From assembly GCF_017833255.1 (NCBI RefSeq), contig NZ_JAFIBU010000001.1:4107501-4171500 (forward strand): a stretch of DNA of 64,000 nucleotides. Direction: 5' to 3'. The DNA comes from Paenibacillus sp. PvR098. Lineage in GTDB: Bacteria; Bacillota; Bacilli; Paenibacillales; NBRC-103111. A model generated the notes under the pieces. That model was not told the DNA's origin. It did no database searches and saw nothing but the letters and a program-made list of their open reading frames with translations. Of this stretch, positions 29,415 through 37,517 are shown one piece after another. Made by a program: the position numbers and the translations under genes. The stretch's first letter is position 1. Every line of letters starts with the position of its first letter.

Positions 29415-30491
29415 ATCATAACCCGAAAGGAAGTAGCGGAGTTAGCGGGAGTGTCTGAAGCCACGGTTTCCCGTGTGTTCAACGACGTCGGTCCGATGAA
29501 GGAGGAGACGAAGCAGAGAGTGCTTCAAGCAGCCAAGAAGCTGAACTATCACCCGAACGCGATTGCTCAGAGCTTTGCCCGCAGGCGGAGCGGTAATCTG
29601 GGCGTGGTGCTTCCTTATGTCCCGAAGGTACATATTTTTTCTACATATTATTTTTCCGAAATCTTAAGCGGGATTGGAGCGCAGGTCAAGGAATCAGGCT
29701 ACGATATGCTGCTGATGCTGCGTTCACCCGGAGAAGAAAGCGATTACGTACGGATGTTTCGTTCGCAAAAGGTGGATGCCTGCATCATTCTGGGGGCCAT
29801 GGATACACCCGGCGAGCGGGCGGAGCTCAAGAAGCTCGAGGAGGGGGGCTTCCCGTTCTGCCTGGTCAACCAGCATTATGTCGGGGAGCGCTTTAATGAG
29901 GTGGATGCCGATCATGAGACAGGAAGCTACCTTGCGGTGCGGTATTTGCTCAATTTGGGCTACCGCGGGATTGCTATCCTCGGGGGCTCGCCGCAGTTCT
30001 CGAACAGCGTCGATCGACTGCGCGGATATACGAGAGCGATGAGGGAGGCGGGGCTTCTGGAGCCCGGTACGGAAGCCGGGACTCGTGAGGGTATTCCTCC
30101 GTATTGGTATTACGAAGGCAACTACAGCCGCACCAGCGGATACCATGCGGCAGCAGAGCTGCACCGTAACCTCGACCGGGTTGATGCGGTGTTCGTGTCG
30201 AATGACAGGATGGCGGTTGGGCTTATGCAAGGCTTGCGTGAGCTGGGGTGTAATCCTGGTAAGGATCTTGCCATCATTGGCTACGATGATTCGGATGCTG
30301 CCCGTATGACCGATCCGCCGCTCACCAGCGTCGCCGTCCCTTTCTATGAGTTGGGTCGGCTCGCAGCGGAGAACGTGCTTCACTTGGCAGCAGGGGGTTC
30401 AGAATCGAATACGGCTGCTGCTGCGGATTCTTTTCAATTGAAACTGGATACAAAGCTCGTCATTCGTCAGTCTTGCAGGAACAAATCTTGA
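29415..30491 (+). CDS. LacI-family transcriptional regulator, apparent ATC or ATA start
   Basis: About 358 residues: N-terminal HTH TRKEVAELAGVSEATVSRVF, hinge NYHPNAIAQSFARRRSGN, and a periplasmic-binding-protein-like ligand domain with YDMLLM, GAMDTPG and VFVSNDRMAVGLM. GGGAGGTGG at 29401-29409 precedes ATC (29415) and ATA (29418), where homology starts. The only standard codons, GTG 29406 and 29382, lie inside or upstream of the ribosome site. It is followed by dehydrogenase pseudogenes, so its target operon is probably dead. Confidence 0.82.
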   Translation: MITRKEVAELAGVSEATVSRVFNDVGPMKEETKQRVLQAAKKLNYHPNAIAQSFARRRSGNLGVVLPYVPKVHIFSTYYFSEILSGIGAQVKESGYDMLLMLRSPGEESDYVRMFRSQKVDACIILGAMDTPGERAELKKLEEGGFPFCLVNQHYVGERFNEVDADHETGSYLAVRYLLNLGYRGIAILGGSPQFSNSVDRLRGYTRAMREAGLLEPGTEAGTREGIPPYWYYEGNYSRTSGYHAAAELHRNLDRVDAVFVSNDRMAVGLMQGLRELGCNPGKDLAIIGYDDSDAARMTDPPLTSVAVPFYELGRLAAENVLHLAAGGSESNTAAAADSFQLKLDTKLVIRQSCRNKS

Positions 30492-30533
30492 GCTATGAAG
30501 CGGAGATAAGTTATGGAGGAGGCGGAATTCAGG

Positions 30534-31213
30534 ATGAAGCAGGTTCGAGTGGGGATGATCGGTTACAAGTTTATGGGTAAGGCGCACAGCCATGCATATC
30601 GCGATTTACCGATGTTTTTTCCGAAGACGGCAAGGCCGGTGATGAAGGCGATCTGCGGCCGAGATGCCGAGGGGGTGGCGCAGGCGGTGGGCGTGAAGCA
30701 TATGATTGGCTTCAACTATCGTTTTGCTCCGGCGGTGCAGCTGGCCAAAAAGCTGATTGAAGATGGACGCTTAGGCAAAATTTATCATTTCCGTGCTTGG
30801 TTTGGTTTCTGCAGGATTCGATCGTGGATCCGGATTTCCCTCTGGTATGGCGGCTGCAAAAAGAGATTGCCGTCTCCGGTTCGCACGGCGATTTGGGTGC
30901 GCACTTGATCGATTTGGCGCATTTTCTTGTCGGCGAGATGAAGGAAGTGATCGGCATGAACGAGACGTTTATCCAAGAGCGCCCGCTGCCGAGCGCGATG
31001 ACCGGACTCAGCGCCAAGGGCAGTAAGGATGCTCCTCGCGGTCCGGTTAACGTGGATGACGCGACGCTGTTTCTCGCCCGGTTTGCGGGGGGCGCTCTCG
31101 GCAGCTTCGAGGCGACCCGCTTTGCCCCGGGGCATCGGTGCACCAATTCGTTCGAGATCAACGGCAGCAAGGGCAGCGTGAAGTTTGATTTCGAGCGGAT
31201 GAACGAGTTGCTG
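30534..31213 (+). pseudogene. Gfo/Idh/MocA oxidoreductase remnant A (internal deletion + frameshift)
   Basis: Starts intact: VRVGMIGYKFMGKAHSHAYR (NAD-binding GxxGxxG/A). After GRDAEGVAQ the sequence jumps to VGVKHMIGFNYRFAPAV, skipping roughly 70-80 residues including the catalytic EKP motif. At 30799-30808 a tandem GGTTT duplication shifts the frame. The rest ([19 protein letters not shown] and on) is in another frame. It ends in MNELL, where a different dehydrogenase begins. GGAGGCGG lies upstream. Non-functional. Confidence 0.85.
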
Positions 31214-32137
31214 GCTGATCCGGAGATCGATATATTGTGATCAACCTGACGATCCCTGCCGCTCACGCTGAAGTGTGTCTGCAGGCGCTGGAAGCCGGAA
31301 AGCATGTGTACGTGGAGAAGCCGCTAGCGGTTACACGCGAGGAGGGCCAAGCGATTCTTGCCAAAGCCCGGGAGAAGAGCAGACTGATAGGCAGTGCGCC
31401 GGATACTTTCCTCGGCGGAGGGATTCAGACCTGCGTCAAGCTCATTGAGGATGGTTGGATCGGCACGCCAGTGGCTGCTTCCGTGTTTATGATCGGTCGT
31501 GGGCATGAGCATTGGCATCCGGACCCGGAATTTATTATGCCAAGGGCGGTGGACCGATGTTTGATATGGGCCCCTACTATTTAACGGCCTTGGTCGCTAT
31601 GCTTGGCCCGATTCGCAGAGTGACGGGCTCCACGCGAATCTCCTATCCTGAGCGTACGATCACAAGCCAGCCGAAATTCGGCCAAACGGTTCGGGTGGAG
31701 ACGCCTACGCATGTGGCGGGCGTGATGGATTTTCAAAGCGGCGTGATTGGAACGATTATCACTTCGTTCGACGCCTGCGGCGGCGCGCAGGTTCCGCGAA
31801 TTGAAATCTGCGGAAGTCAGGGTACACTTAGCGTACCAGATCCGAACACCTTTGAAGGGCCTATTCACGTGAAGCGCCACGATCATAAGGAATGGAGCGA
31901 GATTCCGCTTATACATGGCTATGCGGAGAACACCGTGGTCTGGGAGTGCTGGACATCGCATATGCTGTGAAGAATGGCCGTCCGAACCGCGCCAGCGGAG
32001 AGCTTGCGTACCATGTTCTTGAGGCCATGCACGGCTTTCATGATGCGGCTGATGAAGGTAAGCATTACCTCATGCAGAGTAGCTGCGAACGTCCGGATTC
32101 GATGCCGTTCGGTCTGGTGCGCGGGATGCTGGACTAA
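31214..32137 (+). pseudogene. Gfo/Idh/MocA oxidoreductase remnant B (5' truncated, three frameshifts)
   Basis: Fused to remnant A at about 31213, it lacks its NAD-binding start. It carries [18 protein letters not shown], the catalytic [11 protein letters not shown], and a full C-terminal domain ending SMPFGLVRGMLD. Frame breaks: an extra AT near 31231, a lost T near 31533 (expected Phe-Tyr-Tyr-Ala-Lys) and a lost C near 31934. Both genes together indicate a lost polyol or sugar-oxidation operon under the LacI regulator. Confidence 0.85.
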
Positions 32138-32152
32138 CCCTGAGAATAATGC

Positions 32153-32189
32153 AAAGCGTGCAGAACGCAATCATTCTGCACGCTTTTTT
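32153..32189. terminator. Terminator between the dehydrogenase remnant and sspI
   Basis: AAAGCGTGCAGAA pairs with TTCTGCACGCTTT around CGCAATCA, with T on both sense directions; probably serves both convergent units. Confidence 0.85.
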
Positions 32190-32198
32190 ATGGCTGTT

Positions 32199-32420
32199 TT
32201 ATGCTGTTGGGGCGGCTTGGGTTAATTGCTCCTTCAAAGCGTGAACCATCTGGTTTTGCGCATCGGCGGTGCTGTTTTTCCAGATCATTTCGAACAGCAC
32301 GCCAAGCCCGGGCAGCAAACGCTCCTCCCCATCGATCGAACCCTCAATGACGTCCTTCAGGTCATCGTCATTTTTGTCATGCACACGTTGAATAATCGCT
32401 TGTCTCAAATTCAGGTTCAT
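32199..32420 (-). CDS. sspI: Small acid-soluble spore protein I
   Basis: 73 residues, matching SspI length and pattern: MNLNLRQAIIQRV opening, GEERLLPGLGVLFEMIWKNS core. SspI is a minor spore protein expressed in the forespore under sigma-G. GAGGAAATG lies before the start at 32420. Confirms a spore-forming host. Confidence 0.9.
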   Translation of the reverse strand: MNLNLRQAIIQRVHDKNDDDLKDVIEGSIDGEERLLPGLGVLFEMIWKNSTADAQNQMVHALKEQLTQAAPTA

Positions 32421-32561
32421 TGGACATTTCCTCGCTTTTCGTCTTTTTCCAGTTATTAATATGCGCAGCAGCGCTGTAATTCATGCTTGCTTTACGGTAT
32501 GTTTTGGTGGAGACGGCAAGGTTTTGTTATAATAAAGCAAAGTGAAGGGAGATGCGTCCTG

Positions 32562-33227
32562 ATGGCTGTAAAAAAGCAATTTGCCGTCATCGGCATGGGG
32601 CGATTCGGCTCCAGCGTGGCGAGAAACTTAGCAGATCTGGGGTATGAAGTGCTGGCCATTGATAGCAGTGAATCGAGGGCTCAGGAGGTTTCCAATATCG
32701 TAACGCACGTGGTGCAAGCCGATTCGACGGATGAAGAAGCGGTGCGAGCGCTTGGCTTGCGTAATTTCGACGTGGTCGTGGTAGCCATCGGGCAGGATAT
32801 TCAATCCAGCATTCTCACAACGATTATTTTGAAAGAGCTCGGTGTCCCTATGGTCGTCGTTAAGGCGCAGACCGAGCTGCAGGGCAAGGTGCTGAAAAAG
32901 ATCGGAGCGGATAAGGTCATTTTCCCCGAGCGGGATATGGGCCAGCGGGTTGCGCATCACTTAATCTCGGCTAATATCCTCGATTACATTGAGCTGTCCG
33001 AGGACTACAGTATTGTAGAGATTAAAGCCAGCCGCCAGATGATTGGCAAGAATCTGAGAGAGCTGCACATCCGTGCTCAGTATGGTTGCAACGTTATCGG
33101 CATCAAAACCGGGGAGAAAATGAATATCGCCCCCAATGCGGAAGATACGATTAAAGAACATGATATTCTCGTCGTTGTGGGAAGAAATACGGATTTACAG
33201 CGGTTCGAGAAGACTTTTGAGGAATAG
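32562..33227 (+). CDS. ktrC: KtrA/KtrC-type potassium channel regulatory subunit (RCK)
   Basis: 221 residues: RCK_N Rossmann fold FAVIGMGRFGSSVARNLADL (GxGxxG), then a linker and an RCK_C domain ending in VVVGRNTDLQRFE. KtrA/C rings bind ATP/ADP and c-di-AMP and gate KtrB/D channels. No channel partner is in the window, as for B. subtilis ktrC. GAAGGGAG lies upstream of ATG 32562; the longer ORF to 32487 has no site. 'KtrC' rather than 'KtrA' is an inference from isolation. Confidence 0.8.
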   Translation: MAVKKQFAVIGMGRFGSSVARNLADLGYEVLAIDSSESRAQEVSNIVTHVVQADSTDEEAVRALGLRNFDVVVVAIGQDIQSSILTTIILKELGVPMVVVKAQTELQGKVLKKIGADKVIFPERDMGQRVAHHLISANILDYIELSEDYSIVEIKASRQMIGKNLRELHIRAQYGCNVIGIKTGEKMNIAPNAEDTIKEHDILVVVGRNTDLQRFEKTFEE

Positions 33228-33280
33228 GGGTACGGGTAGTGGACACAAAGGATCCATTAATAAATCACAGGGCGGAAACA

Positions 33281-34105
33281 ATGATTGCCTCGGTGCAAAA
33301 TCCAAGGGTTAAGCAGTGGACCGAGCTGCAAAGCCGTAAGGGCAGGGAAAAGCAGGGCCGGTTTCTGATTGAGGGAATTCACTTGGTGCAGGAGGCACTG
33401 CGCTCCGATCTTATTCCCGAGGTACTGGCTTATTCGGATGAGCGTGCCGAGTCGTGCGCCGAACTGCTGCAGGAGGCGGCAGCGCGAGGGGTGGAGATGG
33501 TTCAAGTAACGGAGCCTGTCTTGGCCAAATGCACGGACGCTGAAACGCCACAACCGGTCTTTGCCGTTGTTCCAAAGCTGCCTTGGCGTCCAGTGGATTT
33601 GCTCTCGGCCAGCGAACGGAACGGCCTTGTTGTCGTCATTGACGGCATCCAGGATCCCGGCAATCTCGGCACGATCATCCGCAGCGCCGACGCGGTCGGT
33701 GCCTCCGGTGTGCTGCTCGGCAAAGGAACGGTCGATCTGTACAATCCTAAGACCGTACGCTCAACGATGGGATCGCTGTTCCATCTGCCTATCGTTCAGG
33801 GTGACTTAGCGCATTGGCTGCCGGAGGCTTCCGCGCACGGTATCCAAGTGGCGGCTACCCGCCTTGAGGATGCCGTCAGCGTCTACGACTGCGATTTCCG
33901 GCGCCCTACATGGTTCGTCATAGGCAACGAAGGCCAAGGCGTATCGGCAGAGGTGCAGGAGCTTGTACAGCATCATGTCCGCATCCCTATGCAGGGCCGC
34001 GCCGAGTCTCTTAACGCCGCCATGGCGACCACGGTCGTGCTTTTTGAAGCGATGCGGCAGCGGGGATTTCAAACAACAATAATTCCTGTCCACCCACCTA
34101 AATAA
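33281..34105 (+). CDS. SpoU/TrmH-family RNA 2'-O-ribose methyltransferase
   Basis: About 274 residues. The substrate-binding domain ends near residue 100; the SPOUT knot domain has motif 1 IDGIQDPGNLGTIIRSADA, motif 2 IGNEGQGVSAEV and motif 3 SLNAAMATTVVLFE. Resembles YsgA-like enzymes that modify rRNA or tRNA. ATG 33281 (MIASVQNPRVKQW) matches the family start and has AGGGCGG five bases upstream; a GTG 14 codons earlier (33239) is the alternative. Closes the core-like segment. Confidence 0.88.
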   Translation: MIASVQNPRVKQWTELQSRKGREKQGRFLIEGIHLVQEALRSDLIPEVLAYSDERAESCAELLQEAAARGVEMVQVTEPVLAKCTDAETPQPVFAVVPKLPWRPVDLLSASERNGLVVVIDGIQDPGNLGTIIRSADAVGASGVLLGKGTVDLYNPKTVRSTMGSLFHLPIVQGDLAHWLPEASAHGIQVAATRLEDAVSVYDCDFRRPTWFVIGNEGQGVSAEVQELVQHHVRIPMQGRAESLNAAMATTVVLFEAMRQRGFQTTIIPVHPPK

Positions 34106-34505
34106 GTGTCCAGGAACAAAAATTAGTGTCTCGAACTCACCAAAGACTGGAAGATGGTCGATTCTTACTCGATTATATCTCCAGTCTTTTCTCATACAAA
34201 ATCAGGGTGAAGGGTAGAGGGGTTAGGCAGGGAATGACAGGTAATATGGCGAAGACAAACAGAAGAAAAGTTGAGGAATATCAAGGGATTCAGCGGTTTA
34301 TTGCATGTTGATTTTGCCGCGGCGGAGCGAAGGGCAGGATTTAAAGAAGAGGAAAAGAGAGCGGTATTTCCCTAATCCCAGACTCCTTCCCACTGTTCTC
34401 CTGGACACTAATTATTATCTCATTTCGTTCACAATTAGCCCGATTTTGACCCTATTCCCTCATCCCTTTTCTCTAATTCGAGGACAGTAATTATTATTTC
34501 TTTAC
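34098..34505. repeat. Four copies of a short GGACACTAATT-type motif, two in each orientation
   Basis: On the minus strand CCTGGACACTTATTTAGG (34098-34115) and CGAGACACTAATTTTTGTTC (34116-34135); on the plus strand CCTGGACACTAATTATTATC (from 34400) and CGAGGACAGTAATTATTATT (from 34479). The inverted pairs flank about 260 bp that contain one hairpin but no gene. Confidence 0.65.
34142..34192 (+). terminator. Hairpin with T-rich tail after the methyltransferase gene
   Basis: AAAGACTGGA pairs with TCCAGTCTTT with GAT/ATC inside, around a 20-nt loop. Confidence 0.65.
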
Positions 34506-34555
34506 AGGGGATTGTAACGAGATAATGAACCTACTTGTGTGAGTTGTAATTAAGA

Positions 34556-34608
34556 TTGTCACTAATTGGAACGTCGTTTGTCATAGAGTTGGAACGAAAA
34601 TTTGTCAC
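34556..34608. repeat. 53-bp motif array, copy 1 (possible transposon-end binding sites)
   Basis: TTGTCAC (34556), TTGGAACG (34566), TTTGTCA (34577), a second TTGGAACG (34589) and TTTGTCAC (34601). A second, diverged copy at 45623-45675 keeps all these offsets exactly. It ends a few bases before the XRE regulator gene. Confidence 0.7.
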
Positions 34609-34631
34609 AAAAAATTAAGGTATGGTGTAAT

Positions 34632-34931
34632 ATGACAGGGGAGAAGATACGTGCTCTTAGAAAATTATTCAGGCTAAGCCAAGTTGAATTTGCAAAATCA
34701 TTTGGTATATCACAAGGAAATTTAAGTGAAATTGAAAAGGGGAAAAGCAAACCATCGGCGGATACGCTTATAGCATTAAGAACAACGTATGGAATAGACT
34801 TGAATGATCTATTAGGAGAAGTGAATCAAAAGGATTTTTATACCAAAAGATCAAATATTTGGACCATACCTTCGACTGAAGTAGAACTTCTTTCTCATTT
34901 TAGGAAATTAGACATTCGAAACAAAAGATAA
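34632..34931 (+). CDS. XRE-family HTH transcriptional regulator
   Basis: About 99 residues. Cro/C1-type HTH: KIRALRKLFRLSQVEFAKSF (helices 1-2) and GISQGNLSEIEKGKSKPSAD (helix 3 and after). The tail (about 65-99) has no recognised domain. ATG 34632 lies after AAGGTATGGTG; an upstream TTG start at 34602 would add ten residues. AT-rich compared with genes to its left; likely acquired. Confidence 0.75.
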   Translation: MTGEKIRALRKLFRLSQVEFAKSFGISQGNLSEIEKGKSKPSADTLIALRTTYGIDLNDLLGEVNQKDFYTKRSNIWTIPSTEVELLSHFRKLDIRNKR

Positions 34932-34942
34932 TATAGATTTTT

Positions 34943-35215
34943 TTAGTCGGCAACACTCGGAACATTTATCTTTTCACTGAGAACCGGAGTGAGCTTAGCA
35001 AGTGCTACTTCACTTCTGGCGAAAGCTTTGCCGCAGTTTGATTGATTGCTTCCATGTTAGTTTCATCTAAGATATGAATGACAAAACTACCGGTCTCTAT
35101 GATGTTTCTAGAAGTGTCCTTATACTCCGTTCTTTCTTTGAATGGATACCGAAACCATCGGTGGGTTTGTGGTGACAATATTGAAATAACTGTAAGGTGC
35201 CGCGTTCAATATACC
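34943..35215 (-). pseudogene. Flavin reductase-like (FMN-binding split barrel) pseudogene
   Basis: Reading the minus strand in three frames gives GILNAAPYSYFNIV, NPPMVSVSIQRKNG, then YKDTSRNIIETGSFVIHILD and, in a third frame, SEVALAKLTPVLSEKINVPS. These match in order the intact paralogue at 38.8-39.5 kb (SSPPLVSVSVQRKNG, VVHIVDEANVEAINQTAA). The 3' third is missing. Two frameshifts are clear. Sequence further 5' (35216-35340) gives GKETGALLENVMGL, which was not recognised. Confidence 0.78.
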
Positions 35216-35408
35216 ACTCAGCGCTTCCTTTAAACGTGTCCAGTTCGCATCTTCAGCTATTTTTCTAAGTCCCATGACATTCTCGAGCAGAGCCCCAGTT
35301 TCTTTGCCGAGATGTGGTGAATCCCTGTAGTATGTTTACTTATATATAATAACTCCTTTTAAAATTATTTTTATCCTTCCCTTGATTTGTTTTTCAATTA
35401 GTGCAATT

Positions 35409-35723
35409 TTAAGTAATCCATTCCTCTGCCCACTTTTCGCATTCCGTCATCATTGGTTCTAATGCGCGGCCTTTATCCGTTAACTCATATTCAATTCTAA
35501 CTGGTATTTCATCATATACCCTACGGATGATAATCCCTTCCGTCTCAAGCTCTTTAAAACGCTCGGATAGCATTCTATCGCTCATGTGTTCAATAATCGT
35601 TGAAATATCTTTAAAACGCTTAGATCCACTCAAAAGTGCACGTATGATAAGCCCTGTCCAACGTTTCCCCAATAATTCAAACGCAGCTTCAAATTTAGGA
35701 CATAATTTAAAATCGTGTTTCAT
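35409..35723 (-). CDS. HxlR-family transcriptional regulator
   Basis: 104 residues: CPKFEAAFELLGKRWTGLII (with the family's single N-terminal Cys), then the winged HTH with RFKDISTIIEHMSDRMLSER and EYELTDKGRALEPMM. YodB/HypR-like members sense quinones and hypochlorite through that Cys and repress azoreductase, nitroreductase or DoxX genes. GGAGG sits seven bases before ATG 35723. Its upstream region carries the same palindrome as the doxX promoter, suggesting autoregulation. Confidence 0.9.
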   Translation of the reverse strand: MKHDFKLCPKFEAAFELLGKRWTGLIIRALLSGSKRFKDISTIIEHMSDRMLSERFKELETEGIIIRRVYDEIPVRIEYELTDKGRALEPMMTECEKWAEEWIT

Positions 35724-35740
35724 CACTCCACCTCCATCTT

Positions 35741-35840
35741 TAAATTATTGTAAGTCACTTTATAAAAGTAAGTGTAACATAATGTAAATAAAATATAAAG
35801 TAAGATACTATAAAAAAGTTAGATGTAGAAGCCAGGGGTT
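35741..35840. promoter_or_regulatory. hxlR upstream region with candidate HxlR operator
   Basis: GTAAGTCACTTTATAAAAGTAAGTG (read as CACTTACTTTTAT / AAAGTGACTTAC on the minus strand) holds TTACTT and AAGTGA half-sites like those at the doxX promoter. Confidence 0.5.
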
Positions 35841-35891
35841 AGGATGTCGGTTCTTGCAGGCTTTGGCTGAACTGATAGGTGGGTTATTATC
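35840..35891 (+). pseudogene. DoxX gene fragment (52 bp)
   Basis: This piece is about 80% identical to 37258-37308 of the intact doxX gene (both contain GCGGTTCTTGCAGGCT or GTCGGTTCTTGCAGGCT). No more of the gene is present. Together with the flavin reductase relic it shows that a second copy of this cluster has decayed here. Confidence 0.7.
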
Positions 35892-36090
35892 GAAATGGAT
35901 AAATACCCCGTCGTTTTTAAAAAGGGGTAGGCCGATCACTGTGACCTAAGAAGTATGAAAATAACCATAGACGACATTACTCTGAATCAAAATTGATAAA
36001 TAAGGGTACTTATTTAGCTCTCCGACATGTCAAGGACAATTTAGAATGATACATCAGCTGTAGATTAACAAGAAATTGGATTCAAATTAA
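35892..36090. other. Intergenic region, nothing recognised
   Basis: About 200 bp between the DoxX fragment and the azoR terminator; AT-rich, no ORF with a ribosome site, no clear repeat. Confidence 0.3.
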
Positions 36091-36126
36091 AAGGGTATCC
36101 CTAACCTAAAACATGGATACCCCTGT
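36091..36126 (-). terminator. Terminator of azoR
   Basis: GGGGTATCC and GGATACCC form the stem around ATGTTTTAGGTTA on the minus strand, followed by TTTT. Confidence 0.8.
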
Positions 36127-36135
36127 TTATTACCT

Positions 36136-36771
36136 TTAGAAGTTCTTTGCTGCTTGACGTGCTTTATCTATAGCCTTTTCTTTAATTGTTTGCGCTTGGT
36201 CTGGCATCGCAGCCATACCTTCTACGAAAATTCCCTCGAAAGAAGGAACACCATGGAATTGCATAATTTTAGCCAAATAGCTATGTCCACTTTCAAAGCT
36301 TGCAGCTGGTCCTTCAGAGTAAACTCCTCCGCGAGCTTGGATGTGTAGAGCTTTTTTATTCCCAAGCAAGCCAACAGGACCATTTTCAGTGTACTTAAAG
36401 GTTTTCCCGGCGATGCAGATAGCATCGATGTATGCTTTTAGTACCGGAGGGAAAGAAAAATTCCACATAGGAGAGACGAATACATATTTATCGGCCGCAA
36501 TATATTGTTCGACAATTTCATTTAAGCGAGATACCTTTCTTTTCTCTTCGGCTGATAATTGGTCCAAGGAAACACCGCTTCTAAGTTTTCCCCAGCCGCT
36601 AAAGACATCAACGTCAATTTGAGGGACATCGATCTTGTACAAATCCAGACGAATAACCTCATCCTGTGGATTTGCTTCGCGATAAGCTTCAATAAACTCT
36701 TTCCCTACAGCCATGCTGTAAGACACTTGATCGTCGTGAGGATGGGCCGTGATATAAAGTACAGTCGCCAT
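36136..36771 (-). CDS. azoR: FMN-dependent NADH-azoreductase
   Basis: 211 residues with the flavodoxin-like fold of AzoR/Azo[19 protein letters not shown] (phosphate-binding start), [20 protein letters not shown] and [13 protein letters not shown]. It reduces quinones and azo dyes by two electrons, protecting thiols. GAAGGGAAC precedes ATG 36771. Divergent from doxX and near hxlR, as in YodB-type regulons. Confidence 0.92.
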   Translation of the reverse strand: MATVLYITAHPHDDQVSYSMAVGKEFIEAYREANPQDEVIRLDLYKIDVPQIDVDVFSGWGKLRSGVSLDQLSAEEKRKVSRLNEIVEQYIAADKYVFVSPMWNFSFPPVLKAYIDAICIAGKTFKYTENGPVGLLGNKKALHIQARGGVYSEGPAASFESGHSYLAKIMQFHGVPSFEGIFVEGMAAMPDQAQTIKEKAIDKARQAAKNF

Positions 36772-37107
36772 ATTAAGTTCCCTTCTTTTTAAAATAATTT
36801 TTTACAACATAGGTATTTTGCATAAGTATTCAAGAAATATGCTTTAAACTTGCAAAAATCAATTCAAGCGGTCGGTATGACTCTAGGATATCGGTAAGTA
36901 ATAAACAAGATGGATTGACAAGTTGTTATGCCCGAATAAATCGGGCTTTTTGCTATTTATTTTCCCCATTCAAAAATACACTGGTCTTCTTATGCATTAT
37001 TATTATTTATTTAAAGTTACTTGACAAAAGTAAGTAATAAAAATATAATCATATTATTAAATAAGTTACTAAATTAAAGTTAGTTAAAAACAAGGAGGAA
37101 ATGTTTA
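36772..37107. promoter_or_regulatory. azoR-doxX divergent region: terminator-like hairpin, sigma-A promoter and HxlR-type operator
   Basis: A short GCCCGA/TCGGGC hairpin with a T tail lies at 36930-36950. For doxX, TTGACA at 37021 and TATAAT at 37044 are separated by 17 bp. TTACTT (37017-37022) and AAGTAA (37028-37033) form a palindrome over the -35 box; further AAGTTACT and AAGTTAGT half-sites follow. AAGGAGG lies before the ATG. Confidence 0.75.
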
Positions 37108-37494
37108 ATGATTGATCTTGGTTTACTTCTGATTCGTTTGGTGATTGGAATTAGCTTAATGGGTCACGGTGCACAAAAACTGTTTGGTTGGTTTGGAGGT
37201 TACGGTCCAAAAGGAACCGGAGGTTGGATGGAGTCAATCGGTATTAAGCCTGGTGTAATGATGGCGGTTCTTGCAGGCTTGGCGGAACTCGTAGGTGGGC
37301 TCTTATTTACAGTCGGGTTTTTAACGCCGGTCGCTGCTGCTCTTATTGTAATAACAATGCTAGGAGCGATATTTAAAGTCCATATGGCGAATGGATATTG
37401 GGTTGATAAAGGCGGCATTGAATATCCTTTTGTTCTTGCTGTTGTTGCAATCGCAATTGCTCTTATCGGTCCCGGTGCTTATGCGATTGGCTAA
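37108..37494 (+). CDS. DoxX-family membrane protein
   Basis: 128 residues with four hydrophobic helices; opening [28 protein letters not shown] and PKGTGGWME are typical of the DoxX family (catechol/MhqP type). Members are induced by quinones and thiol stress. It begins an operon with the pirin gene 23 bp downstream. Confidence 0.9.
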   Translation: MIDLGLLLIRLVIGISLMGHGAQKLFGWFGGYGPKGTGGWMESIGIKPGVMMAVLAGLAELVGGLLFTVGFLTPVAAALIVITMLGAIFKVHMANGYWVDKGGIEYPFVLAVVAIAIALIGPGAYAIG

Positions 37495-37517
37495 TATAAA
37501 AAAATGGAGGTGTCATT

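Noticed and set aside
34556-34608. The motif array as an operator for the XRE regulator only
   Set aside because: Possible, but copy 2 at 45623 has no regulator gene beside it, so transposon-end sites fit at least as well; kept as a finding with that alternative stated.
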